From: Lentisphaeria bacterium
Lineage (GTDB): Bacteria; Verrucomicrobiota; Lentisphaeria; Victivallales; Victivallaceae
Reading direction: 5' to 3'
Assembly: GCA_022009855.1 (NCBI GenBank)
Contig: CP091727.1
Span: 1,116,001-1,180,000, forward strand
DNA length: 64,000 nucleotides
Both the position numbers and the translations under genes were made by a program. This document shows positions 46,367 to 56,385 of this stretch, in pieces (the stretch's first letter is position 1; each line of letters opens with the position of its first letter). The notes under the pieces are model-generated. The model was not told the DNA's origin and did not search any database. It was given only the letters and a program-made list of their open reading frames with translations.

Positions 46367-47509
46367 ATGAACGAAGTGACCCGTGCCAGAATGCAGCTCT
46401 TCGCAGTGCTGCTGATCATCATCATTGCCGCGCATATTCTGCTGATCAAACTGTTTGTTTTCAACCACCATCCGGAAACGGAACCGGCTCCGGAGGCGGT
46501 TGCCGCGGCTCCCGCCCGGACCGCGGAAGCAAAAACGGAAGCGGCGGAAAAACCGGGCTTCTGGAGCCGTCTCTTCGGTTCTTCCCGCAAAACGGCGGCA
46601 AAACCCGTGGCGAAAGCCCCGGAACCACCTCCGCCACCGGTCTACCGCTACAAAAAGCCGACCGGGAACCCGAAATTCGGGCAGCCCTTCAACTTTGCGA
46701 CGGCGGTGCGGGGAGACCTCCCCGCCAATGTGGTGCCCGGCAGTGCGGGAGCAAGAACCGGAATCATGGTCGATCTCAATACCCGTAACGTGTTGTGGGA
46801 AAAGAATTCGTTTAAGATGGTGCCGGTGGCGTCAATGGTGAAGATGATGACGCTGCTGATCACCTTTGAGGAGATGGAGAAGAATCCGGCCATATCACTG
46901 GATACGCCGGTTAAAATCACCCGGACGGTTCTGAAGGTGCCGCGCACCGGAATTATCTGGCTCGATCCGCGGGAGACCTTTCCGCTTTCGGATCTGCTGA
47001 AGGCGGTGACGATCAAGAGCGCCAACGACGCGGCGACGCAGGTCGCGGAGTTCATCGGGGGTGACGTGGAACACTTCATCGCCCGAATGAATCAGCGCGC
47101 CCTTTCCCTCGGCATGAACCATTCGAAGTTCGTGAGTCCGTGCGGCCTCAAAGATAAGAAGCTCGGCAATTCCCTGAGCTGCGCCCGCGATATGGTGGTG
47201 GTGGGCGAACAACTGCTGGAATATCCCCCCGTGATGCAGTGGAGCACCACGAAACAGGATTTCATCCGGGAAGGAGATAAGAAAACTGTGCTCACAACGA
47301 CCAATAAGCTGGTCAATCCACGCTGGCCGGGAGTGGACGGACTCAAAACCGGTTACACCGCCGACGCCGGCAGCTGCCTCACCTTCAGCGTGCTGCGGGA
47401 CGGACGACGAATTTTAGGATGCGTCACCGGTTTCAAATCAGCACGTGACCGCGACCGTTTCTGTCGCAAATTGATCGACTGGGGCTATCGGCGGGCAACA
47501 ACACTTTGA
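46367..47509 (+). CDS. D-alanyl-D-alanine carboxypeptidase (PBP5-like)
   Basis: 380 residues, intact. A low-molecular-weight penicillin-binding protein that trims pentapeptides in peptidoglycan. It is anchored by one N-terminal membrane helix (residues about 10-32), followed by an Ala/Pro/Lys-rich linker to about residue 105. The serine-peptidase S11 triad motifs are present: SMVK (Ser156, Lys159), SAN (218-220) and KTG (327-329). It starts 15 bases after leuA and probably shares its transcript. A C-terminal PBP5 beta domain is absent, as in DacB/DacF-like short forms. Confidence 0.93.
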   Translation: MNEVTRARMQLFAVLLIIIIAAHILLIKLFVFNHHPETEPAPEAVAAAPARTAEAKTEAAEKPGFWSRLFGSSRKTAAKPVAKAPEPPPPPVYRYKKPTGNPKFGQPFNFATAVRGDLPANVVPGSAGARTGIMVDLNTRNVLWEKNSFKMVPVASMVKMMTLLITFEEMEKNPAISLDTPVKITRTVLKVPRTGIIWLDPRETFPLSDLLKAVTIKSANDAATQVAEFIGGDVEHFIARMNQRALSLGMNHSKFVSPCGLKDKKLGNSLSCARDMVVVGEQLLEYPPVMQWSTTKQDFIREGDKKTVLTTTNKLVNPRWPGVDGLKTGYTADAGSCLTFSVLRDGRRILGCVTGFKSARDRDRFCRKLIDWGYRRATTL

Positions 47510-47605
47510 ACAAAATTCAGATAAAAATTCCGAAAAAACAGGAATTTCTCCCGTTTGTGATTTGATGTTCCGCGTAACCGGTGTTATGTTATGCGTACAT
47601 TCAGC

Positions 47606-47691
47606 GGAGAGATGGCTGAGTGGCCGAAAGCACAGGTTTGCTAAACCTGCGAGGGGGGAAACCTCTCCGAGGGTTCGAATCCCTCTCTCCG
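47606..47691 (+). tRNA. tRNA-Ser (GCU)
   Basis: 86 bases with a long variable arm. Acceptor GGAGAGA pairs with TCTCTCC; the anticodon loop in CAGGTTTGCTAAACCTG holds GCU; the T-arm is GGGTTCGAATCCC; CCA is encoded directly after (47692-47694). Confidence 0.97.
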
Positions 47692-47694
47692 CCA

Positions 47695-48149
47695 TTCTTT
47701 TTTCTCCCCTTAAGTTTTTCGCAATCGAAATGGATTTTTTTCATGTTGTCCCGCTCGTGGGCAACGGGGGGTGTGTCCGCCGCCCCCGTACCCCCCTGCG
47801 TCCGGCAAGGTGCCGGTGCCGGGTACGGGTCGGCGGTTTGGCCGGGCTCAGCAGCGCGTGCGGGCCGGTGGGAATGAGAGCCGCGGAAATACGAGGGGTC
47901 TTCCCGCTTTTTTGCGGAAAGACCCCATCGCATTTCCGCTCCCCTTCGCCGGGTGCCGAGCCAGTGCGGATTCGCGCGGGAATGTTGCACCCCGGAGTAT
48001 GTCGAAGCTCCAACGGTACGGGAGAGACGCGACACTCCGTGCCGCTTTCTCTCCCCGAACCCCTCTCTTGCCGGCCTTTTGCTGTGCCGCTGATTGCAGA
48101 CAAGTCTTGTATTGCCTGTCGATTTCTGACGGTTTATGGGAACAGCGCA
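47695..48149. other. Gene-free GC-rich stretch after tRNA-Ser
   Basis: No reading frame here resembles a known protein or has a ribosome site. I see nothing else in it; it leads into the tandem repeats. Confidence 0.5.
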
Positions 48150-48572
48150 GGCAGCGCCGCGAGCGGAATTCCCGTAACGGCACTGCGTTCTCACGGGCAC
48201 AAGCGCGGTCAGCGCCGCGAGCGGAATTCCCGTAACGGCACTGCGTTCTCGCGAGCACAAGCGCGGTCAGCGCCGCGAGCGGAATTCCCGTAACGGCACT
48301 GCGTTCTCGCGAGCACAAGCGCGGTCAGCGCCGCGAGCGGAATTCCGTAACGGCACTGCGTTCTCGCGGGCACAAGCGCGGTCAGCGCCGCGAGTGGAAT
48401 TCCCGTAACGGCACTGCGTTCTCGCGAGCACAAGCGCGGTCAGCGCCGCAAGCGGAATTCCCGTAACGGCACTGCGTTCTCGCGAGCACAAGCGCGGTCA
48501 GCGCCGCGAGCGGAATTCCCGCAACGGCACTGCGTTCTCGCGAGCACAAGCGCGGTCAGCGCCGCGAGCGCA
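48150..48572. repeat. 58-bp tandem repeat, about seven copies
   Basis: Each unit holds CACTGCGTTCTCGCG, AGCACAAGCGCGGTCAG and CGCCGCGAGCGGAATTC. Copies are 58 bases apart, except one of 57 that lacks a C in the EcoRI-like segment, and differ by only a few bases. Because 58 is not a multiple of three, the reading frames crossing it are not a coding repeat. No spacers are present, so it is not a CRISPR array. Confidence 0.92.
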
Positions 48573-48582
48573 TGTGAGAGGA

Positions 48583-48605
48583 CTGCTTTGCGGAACGCAA
48601 AGCAG
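48583..48605. repeat. Perfect hairpin after the 58-bp repeats
   Basis: CTGCTTTGCG and CGCAAAGCAG arms with a GAA loop. There is no T-run, so it is unlikely to be an ordinary terminator. Confidence 0.7.
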
Positions 48606-48755
48606 CAAGGGAGCAATTGCGACGCAGTCGAACGGAGTCGAGCGGAGCCCCTCCGGCGATTGAGGAGTTGGCGGGCGAAGCCCGACAAGTAAGGACCGCA
48701 GGGCCGCGTGCGGATCAGTATCAACCCGGTTCAGACTTCTCACGGGCGCAAGAGG

Positions 48756-49070
48756 TCTGGAGGGCGACCGGCCCTCCAGCCCCACGACCGGAAAACTCGC
48801 CGCGGCAGCCTGCATATCTCCCCCCGCTCCCGGCCGCGCACCACAGAAGTCGGAATTTCCCGCCTCGGCACTGTCTTCTCCCATCGAAGAGGTCTGGAGG
48901 GCGACCGGCCCTCCAGCTCCCACGACCGGAAAACTCGCCGCGGCAGCCTGCATATCTCCCCCGCTCCCGGCCGCGCACCACAGAAGTCGGAATTTCCCGC
49001 CTCGGCACTGTCTTCTCCCATCGAAGAGGTCTGAGGGCGACCGGCCCTCCAGCTCCCACGAGCATCAAAT
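48756..49070. repeat. 136-bp tandem repeat, about 2.4 copies
   Basis: Copies start at 48756, 48891 and 49028 (the third is partial). Each begins with the hairpin GGAGGGC-GACCG-GCCCTCC (one G missing in the last) and continues into CGACCGGAAAACTCGCCGCG and CTCGGCACTGTCTTCTCCC. No gene crosses it. Confidence 0.88.
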
Positions 49071-49149
49071 CCTCGCATAAGTTCAGCATATGTTTCTTGA
49101 TGGTAAGCAGAAAAGCAGAATTTCGCAAATCCGGGTTGAAGGATTTGAA

Positions 49150-49389
49150 TCAGAAATGTCGTTTTGCGAAAGCGTGGCCGCTGCCTGATTTCAGGTAATT
49201 TTCAAATGCAGCAGCTTTCTCTTTGGTCTCGAAGGCAAAATACGCCTCGACTTTCCACGGCCGGTATTTCGAGGTGTGAGGAACATCTCCTGTGTGGTGC
49301 TTAGCAAGACGCGCTTTCAGATCTTCGGTACTGCCGATGTAGCGTTCTGAGGGATGAGACAAGGAACGAAGAATATATGCATAGAACAT
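49150..49389 (-). CDS. Small GIY-YIG nuclease-domain protein
   Basis: 79 residues, intact. The GIY-YIG core is visible: MFYAYILRS, ERYIGSTEDLKARLAKHH (catalytic Tyr and Arg) and AAAFENYLKSGSG (metal-binding Glu), ending GHAFAKRHF. Such stand-alone single-domain proteins (UPF0213/YhbQ-like) are predicted DNA endonucleases of unclear role. GGAGGAG lies about 9 bases upstream. It sits alone between two blocks of tandem repeats and two tRNA genes, which suggests a link to repeat mobility, though this is speculative. Confidence 0.88.
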   Translation of the reverse strand: MFYAYILRSLSHPSERYIGSTEDLKARLAKHHTGDVPHTSKYRPWKVEAYFAFETKEKAAAFENYLKSGSGHAFAKRHF

Positions 49390-49428
49390 CAGGCGTCATC
49401 TCCTCCGGATGGGTTGTTTCTTTTCTAG

Positions 49429-49915
49429 AAGCTACGGAGGACATCCTTCCCCTCACAGTGGTTCGGGTATGGATGGCTTGCCATCCATAGCTCAAGCGAA
49501 GTTCCAAGCGTTCAGTCCTCCTTCGCTGAAGCTACGGAGGACATCCTTCCCCCTCACGGTGGTTCAGGTATGGATGGCTTGCCATCCATAGCTCAAGCGA
49601 AGATTCCAAGCGTTCAGTCCTCCTTCGCTGAAGCTACGGAGGACATCCTTCCCCTCACGGTGGTTCGGGTATGGATGGCTTGCCATCCATAGCTCAAGCG
49701 AAGATTCCAAGCGTTCAGTCCTCCTTCGCTGAAGCTACGGAGGACATCCTTCCCCTCACGGTGGTTCAGGTATGGATGGCTTGCCATCCATAGCTCAAGC
49801 AAAGATTCCAAGCGTTCAGTCCTCCTTCGCTGAAGCTACGGAGGACATCCTTCCCCTCACAGTGGTTCGGGTATGGATGGCTTGCCATCCATAGCTCAAG
49901 CGAAGCTTGAGCGAA
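49429..49915. repeat. 101-bp tandem repeat with hairpins, five copies
   Basis: Copies begin at GCTACGGAGGACATCCTTCC near 49432, 49531, 49633, 49734 and 49835. Each holds a perfect palindrome, TATGGATGGC-TT-GCCATCCATA, first at 49468-49489, then AGCTCAAGCGAAG. Copies differ at only one to three positions. The block ends a few bases before tRNA-Val. Confidence 0.93.
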
Positions 49916-49921
49916 GGATGG

Positions 49922-49995
49922 TGGGCAATGAGGGACTCGAACCCCCGACATTTTGCGTGTAAAGCAAACGCTCTAACCAACTGAGCTAATTGCCC
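49922..49995 (-). tRNA. tRNA-Val (UAC)
   Basis: Minus strand: acceptor GGGCAAT / ATTGCCC, D-arm AGCTCAGTTGGTTAGAGC, anticodon loop TTTACAC with UAC, T-arm GGGTTCGAGTCCC. Confidence 0.96.
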
Positions 49996-50065
49996 CCGTG
50001 GATTTTTTAATATAATCCGGCCGACACCGGATATCAAGTTCAATGGACCGGGTTTTCTCACTTTT

Positions 50066-50781
50066 TCAGCGACTGTAGCGCGGAGTGCGGGCCGCGGTCA
50101 GCACAAAGACCGGACCGGAATCCGCCTTCAACAGCACATTGGCTGCCGCCGTCAACGTCGCGCCCGTTGTGAAGATGTCATCCACCAGAAGAATCCGTTT
50201 CCCGGCAATCCGCTCCGGATGGCGCACCGCGAAGGCGCCGGCGGGATTCCTGTGCCGCGCTTCCCGGTTCAGGCTGGATTGCCGCCGGCCGCGTTTTATC
50301 CGTTTGAGCGCGTCGGCAAACGGAATGCCGAGATGCTTCGCCGTCACGGCGGCAAAAAAGTCCCGCCTGATTGTAGGAGCGCAAAAAGAGCCGCGTGTAG
50401 TGCAGCGGTACCGGAACGACCAAGTCCGCGCGAAAGTTCTCCTCACGCATGACCTCGGCAGCCAGTTCACCCAGCGGCCGGGCCAGCTCCGGGAAGTTGT
50501 GAAATTTGAAGTCGTGCAGAACCTTCCGGGCCAGGTCACGGTATTCGAACACCGACGCCGCGCCGATCCATGGACGGGGCGGTGCAGCAAGACATTTCGA
50601 ACAGACTGCGAGCACGCCGTCCAGTTCTCCGCCGCATCCCCGACAGTGCGGAGCGGGAATCCGATGCAGCTCCCGGCGGCACTCCGGGCAGAACCGGTTG
50701 ACCCTTCCCCTCGCCGGTCCGGCAGATCGGACAGGGGAAGAGATTGTACCACGCCGCAAATTTCCGGAACCATTCCACCAT
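50066..50781 (-). CDS. comF: ComF-family phosphoribosyltransferase-like protein (frame-broken)
   Basis: The zinc-binding N-terminus is built from CPIC (near residue 17), CPEC, CRGC and CSKC. The C-terminal phosphoribosyltransferase fold has FKFHNFPELARPL, ADLVVPVPLHYTRLFLRSYNQA and the PRPP loop ILLVDDIFTTGATL. ComF takes part in DNA uptake in competent species; its catalytic activity is unproven. Frame breaks near 50705 and 50365 split the protein; about 239 residues when joined. The start MVEWFRKFAAWYN keeps the first Cys pair. A DNA-uptake role is consistent with, but not proved by, the pilin-rich genome. Confidence 0.88.
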
Positions 50782-50844
50782 GTCGGAGTCACCCTGTTTT
50801 CCTCGGGGAAATCAATCTTTCCAATGATTCTCCCGCATTTCTCT

Positions 50845-51246
50845 TCAGCATTTCCGCCGGGAGGCTTCCGGGAGCTGCGGCAGATAGTTTTCCCAGTGGC
50901 GGATGGTCTGCAGATCCCAGCGGCCCAACACCACTTCCACCAGATCGAACCGCGCCCGCAATCCCGGCATGCGGAGCATCTTCCAGTAGAATTTCCCGGC
51001 CCGGAAGTTTCGCCGCCGCTGGCGGGGCGAGAGATTGTCCAACGGCCGAAAAAGACCGGTGCGCCTCAAAGTCTTCACTTCGACAAAGACCAGCATCATC
51101 CCATCACGCGCCACGATGTCCAGTTCGCCCGCCTTGATCCGCCAGTTCCTCGCCAGAATGTCGTACCCCTTCGTCTCCAGCAGCCGACAGGCGAACGCCT
51201 CGCCGCGCCGCCCCAGCTTCAAATGTGCCGCGCGCGCGAGTTTCAT
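50845..51246 (-). CDS. yraN: YraN family protein (UPF0102)
   Basis: 133 residues, intact. Endonuclease-like fold of unknown role. The signature residues are visible: [20 protein letters not shown], then [20 protein letters not shown], where the Glu-Asp-Glu-x-Lys pattern is the presumed nuclease site. Its ATG overlaps the ispD stop (ATGA), so the two are coupled. Confidence 0.92.
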   Translation of the reverse strand: MKLARAAHLKLGRRGEAFACRLLETKGYDILARNWRIKAGELDIVARDGMMLVFVEVKTLRRTGLFRPLDNLSPRQRRRNFRAGKFYWKMLRMPGLRARFDLVEVVLGRWDLQTIRHWENYLPQLPEASRRKC

Positions 51247-51929
51247 CTCCGCGGTTCCGCCTCCAGCAGGCGCGCCAGAAGTTCCGTCTCTCCCGCGTAG
51301 GTGAGTTTCAGATTTTCCGCTTCATTGTGCACCATGGCGACCGGGAAGCCCGCCGCCTCCATCACTCCCGCGTCGTCGGTGAACTCCCGGTCGCCCGCAC
51401 GGCGGTAGGCCTCCTCCAGTGCCGCCCGCCGGAACACCTGTGGCGTCTCCACCCGCCAGAGACCGCTGCGGTTCACCGTCTCACAGATGAGCCCTGCGGA
51501 ATCGGTCCGCTTGAGAGTGTCGGTCACCGGTTTGCCCGGAATCGCACCGCCGGTTGTTCTCACCTTTTCCACCAGCTTCTCCAGCAGAGCGAGGTTCGCC
51601 AGCGGTCGCGCTGCGTCGTGAATCGCCGCGATCGTCACTCCGTCCGGCAGGGCGGCAAGGCCGCTTTTCACCGATTCACTCCGGACTGCGCCGCCTTCCG
51701 CCCAGATGAGGCGGTGATCCGGCAGAAAACGGTCGGCCGCGGAGCGAAACGTTTCCCGTTCCGCGCGGGGAACGACGACGACAATCCGCCCTGCAAGTTC
51801 CGGCAGAAAACGGCGCACGGTATGGAGAAAGAGCGGCATACCGGCGAGTTCGATCAGCAGTTTGTTGCCGCCGCCGAACCGGCGGGCGGAACCGCCGGCC
51901 ACGATCACCATTCCTGTATCATCGAGCAT
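51243..51929 (-). CDS. ispD: 2-C-methyl-D-erythritol 4-phosphate cytidylyltransferase
   Basis: 228 residues, intact. Third step of the MEP isoprenoid pathway, transferring CMP from CTP. Motifs: [19 protein letters not shown] (nucleotide loop), [37 protein letters not shown] and [14 protein letters not shown] chose the ATG at 51929, which has GGAAGG about 8 bases upstream; longer readings start inside the Gly-rich tail of the neighbouring TPM gene. Confidence 0.94.
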   Translation of the reverse strand: MLDDTGMVIVAGGSARRFGGGNKLLIELAGMPLFLHTVRRFLPELAGRIVVVVPRAERETFRSAADRFLPDHRLIWAEGGAVRSESVKSGLAALPDGVTIAAIHDAARPLANLALLEKLVEKVRTTGGAIPGKPVTDTLKRTDSAGLICETVNRSGLWRVETPQVFRRAALEEAYRRAGDREFTDDAGVMEAAGFPVAMVHNEAENLKLTYAGETELLARLLEAEPRR

Positions 51930-51957
51930 GGCTTGGAACCTTCCGCATCTTACCTCG

Positions 51958-52699
51958 TCACCAGCGCCCGGAGGCTCCGCCGCCACCGCCGCCGCCACCG
52001 CCGCCGGAGAATCCTCCTCCGCCGCCGAAACCGCCCCCCTCTGCCAAAGCCGCCGCCGAAGCCGCCGAAGCCGCCGAAGCCGCTGCCGGGATGGCCGCCG
52101 CGCCCGAAGCGGGTTATGATGAGGAGAAGCAGAATGATAAAGATGATGACCGGCAGGAACGAATCAGATTGTTCCTGCTTGCGGCGGGAAGCACGGGCCG
52201 GGGCTTTCGGCTGATTTTCCGGCGCCTTGCCGGTGACGAAGCGTTGCACCTCCCCCACGGCGAAGAGGACGCCGTCGGTGTAGCGGTTTTCGCGGAAGAA
52301 GGGAGCAAGGCCGCGGATGATGTCCCCGGCGCGGGCGTCGTTGATCTCCCCTTCCCATCCGTAGCCGATTTCGAGGCGCATCGCGCGGTCGCGCAGCGCG
52401 ATGATCAGGATGGCCCCGTCATCCTTGCCTTTGCGGCCGATTTTCCACTGATCCATGACGCGGATGCCGAACTCCTCGATGGGAGTGCCGTCGAGCGTGT
52501 CGACCGTGAGCACCGCCATCTGTCCACCGCCGGTGGCGGTTTCCAGGGCGCGGATGGCCGCATCGATCTTCTCCGCTCCGGAGGCGCCGAAGATCTTCGC
52601 CTGATCGACTACCCGCCCGGTGAGTTGCGGCACCTTCGGTTCCGCAGCGGCCAGTCCGATCAGCAGTCCGAACAGGAGAAGCGAAAACAGATGTTTCAT
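51958..52699 (-). CDS. TPM-domain membrane protein (YgcG-like)
   Basis: A signal peptide (MKHLFSLLLFGLLIGLAAA) is followed by the TPM domain: LTGRVVDQAKIFGASG, GGQMAVLTVDTLDG, DDGAILIIALRDRAMRLEIG and GDIIRGLAPFFRENRY. Then comes one membrane helix (FLPVIIFIILLLLIIT). In the published frame the tail becomes Arg-rich; a frame change near 52035 restores the usual Gly-rich tail ending SGRW at 51958, which this family has. It follows lemA by about 20 bases, the common LemA-TPM pair, which is thought to act at the cell envelope. Confidence 0.88.
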
Positions 52700-52718
52700 G
52701 CGAGGCCCCTTCCCCGGT

Positions 52719-54740
<2,022 letters not shown>

Positions 54741-54764
54741 AACGCCGTTTCCGGTCTCTAAATA

Positions 54765-54808
54765 ACGGGAGCCGGTTCTCCGCAATGGAGGCCGACTCCC
54801 GTTTTATT
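54765..54808 (+). terminator. Terminator after enolase
   Basis: ACGGGAG (54765-54771) pairs with CTCCCGT (54796-54802), the stem is extended by CCGG/CCGA-like bases, and TTTATTT follows. Confidence 0.75.
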
Positions 54809-54905
54809 TGACTTTCCGCCTTGTCAAATGACCGGATGTTTTTCGTTGAAATTGTTGGCCATAATGTTGTTATATGCATTGTCCGGCAAAAGATCCATTG
54901 TTCCG

Positions 54906-56252
54906 TCACTTTTCCGTCACTTTTCCGTCACTTTTCCGGACGGATCTGCCGCCCAGCGCGATGGCGAGGATCAGAAAGAAGGCGAGGCAGTAGGGGTAGC
55001 AGAGGAATTTCAGCACTTCGAAGGCGGAGACCGCCGCGGTTCCTCCGGCCAGACCGACTGCGGCGAGCACCTGCGCCCCGTAGGGGAGAATTCCCTGAAC
55101 GATGCAGCTGGAGCTGTCGAGGATGCTGGCCGACCGCTCCGGGGCGACGCCGTAACGGCGGGAGATGTCGCGGGCGATGGGACCGGCGATGACGATGGCG
55201 ACGGTGTTGTTGGCGGTGAAGAGGTTGACGGCCGAAACCAGGAGTGCGATGCCGTATTCGGCGCCGCGGCGGCCGTGGATGCCGCGTTCGATGACGCGGA
55301 GCATGTATTCGATGCCGCCGTTGTAGCGGATTACCTTGAGCAGGCCGCCGGCAAGCAGGGCGACGATCAGCGTTTCGGACATGCTGAGCGCGCCTTTTCC
55401 GGCGGCGTCCAGGAACTGCCAGAAGTCGAAGCTGCCGCAGCCGAGGCCGACGATTCCTGCGAAGAGGGTGCCGAAGGCGAGCAGCGCCATCACGTTGACG
55501 CCGAAAAGAGCCAGGATCAGCACCGAGAGATAGGGCAGCACGCGGAGAACGGTGCTGAAATGGATTGCGGCGGGTGCGGGAGCCGCGCCGCCCGGGCTGA
55601 GCAGGAAGAAGACGATGAGCGCGGCGGCGGCGGCGGGGGAGAGCGATGCGGAAGTTCGCCCGGAACTTCTCGCGCATTTCGACCCCCTGCGTGCGGGTGG
55701 CGGCGATGGTGGTATCGGAGATCATCGAGAGGTTGTCGCCGAACATGGCGCCGCCGACCACGGCGCCGAGGCAGAGGCCGGCGGAGAGGTCGAGATTGGC
55801 GGTAAGTCCGACGGCGATGGGGGGCGAGGGCGACGATGGTTCCGACAGAGGTGCCGACGGCGAGCGAGATGAAACAGGCGACGAGGAAGAGTCCGCCGAC
55901 CAGCAGACTGGGGGGGACGAAAGTGAGGGCGAGCTGGATGGTCGCGTCGACGGCGCCCATCGCCTTGGCGGTGCCGGCGAAGGCTCCGGCGAGGATGAAG
56001 ATGAGACACATCACCATGATGTCGACGTTGCCCATGCCGTGGGCGAAGAGTTCGATCTTGCTGCGCAGCGACGCCTTGTGGCTGAGGAAGAGCGAGGTGG
56101 CGGAGGCGACGAGGAAGGCGACGGGCATGGGGACCTTGTAGAAGTCGCCGGAGACGATGGAGAGCCCGAGATAAAAGACGAGGAAGACGGCGAAGGGGGA
56201 TCAGCGCGCGGGCGCGCGGTTCGCGGTTGACGGAAAAATCTTCGATATCCAT
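54906..56252 (-). CDS. Na+/H+ antiporter, NhaC-like family (frame-broken)
   Basis: About 449 residues when joined; multi-pass inner-membrane exchanger. Recognisable stretches: NVDIMVMCLIFILAGAFAG, CFISLAVGTSVGTIVAL, GAVVGGAMFGDNLSMISDTT (ionisable Asp residues likely carry cations), VNLFTANNTVAIVIAGPIAR and SSCIVQGILPYGAQ. Frame changes lie near 56200, 55820 and 55650. The ATG at 56252 gives MDIEDFSVNREPRA, with a GGGA upstream. The 3' end holds three copies of a 12-base TCCGTCACTTTT unit, part of which is coding. Substrate specificity (Na+, or malate/lactate exchange as in some NhaC members) is unknown. Confidence 0.85.
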
Positions 56253-56385
56253 GAGCACACTTTCCCGGTCGAAACGGAATGATGAAATACAACTCCGTGT
56301 AATATAACCGGGAAAGTGCCTGAATTCCAGAGCCGCGGCGGAGAATCTGCCGGGAATTGCCGCCATGCCCTCCGGCAATTCTTCT

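Noticed and set aside
48150..48572. CRISPR array
   Set aside because: Units are contiguous with no variable spacers, and no cas gene is in the window.
48498..49128. Possible repeat-rich protein genes on the minus strand
   Set aside because: Periods of 58 and about 136 are not multiples of three and frames shift between copies; no ribosome site.
54901..54940. Three 12-base TCCGTCACTTTT units as a regulatory array
   Set aside because: Part of it encodes the antiporter C-terminus and the count is too low to claim more than a short slippage repeat.
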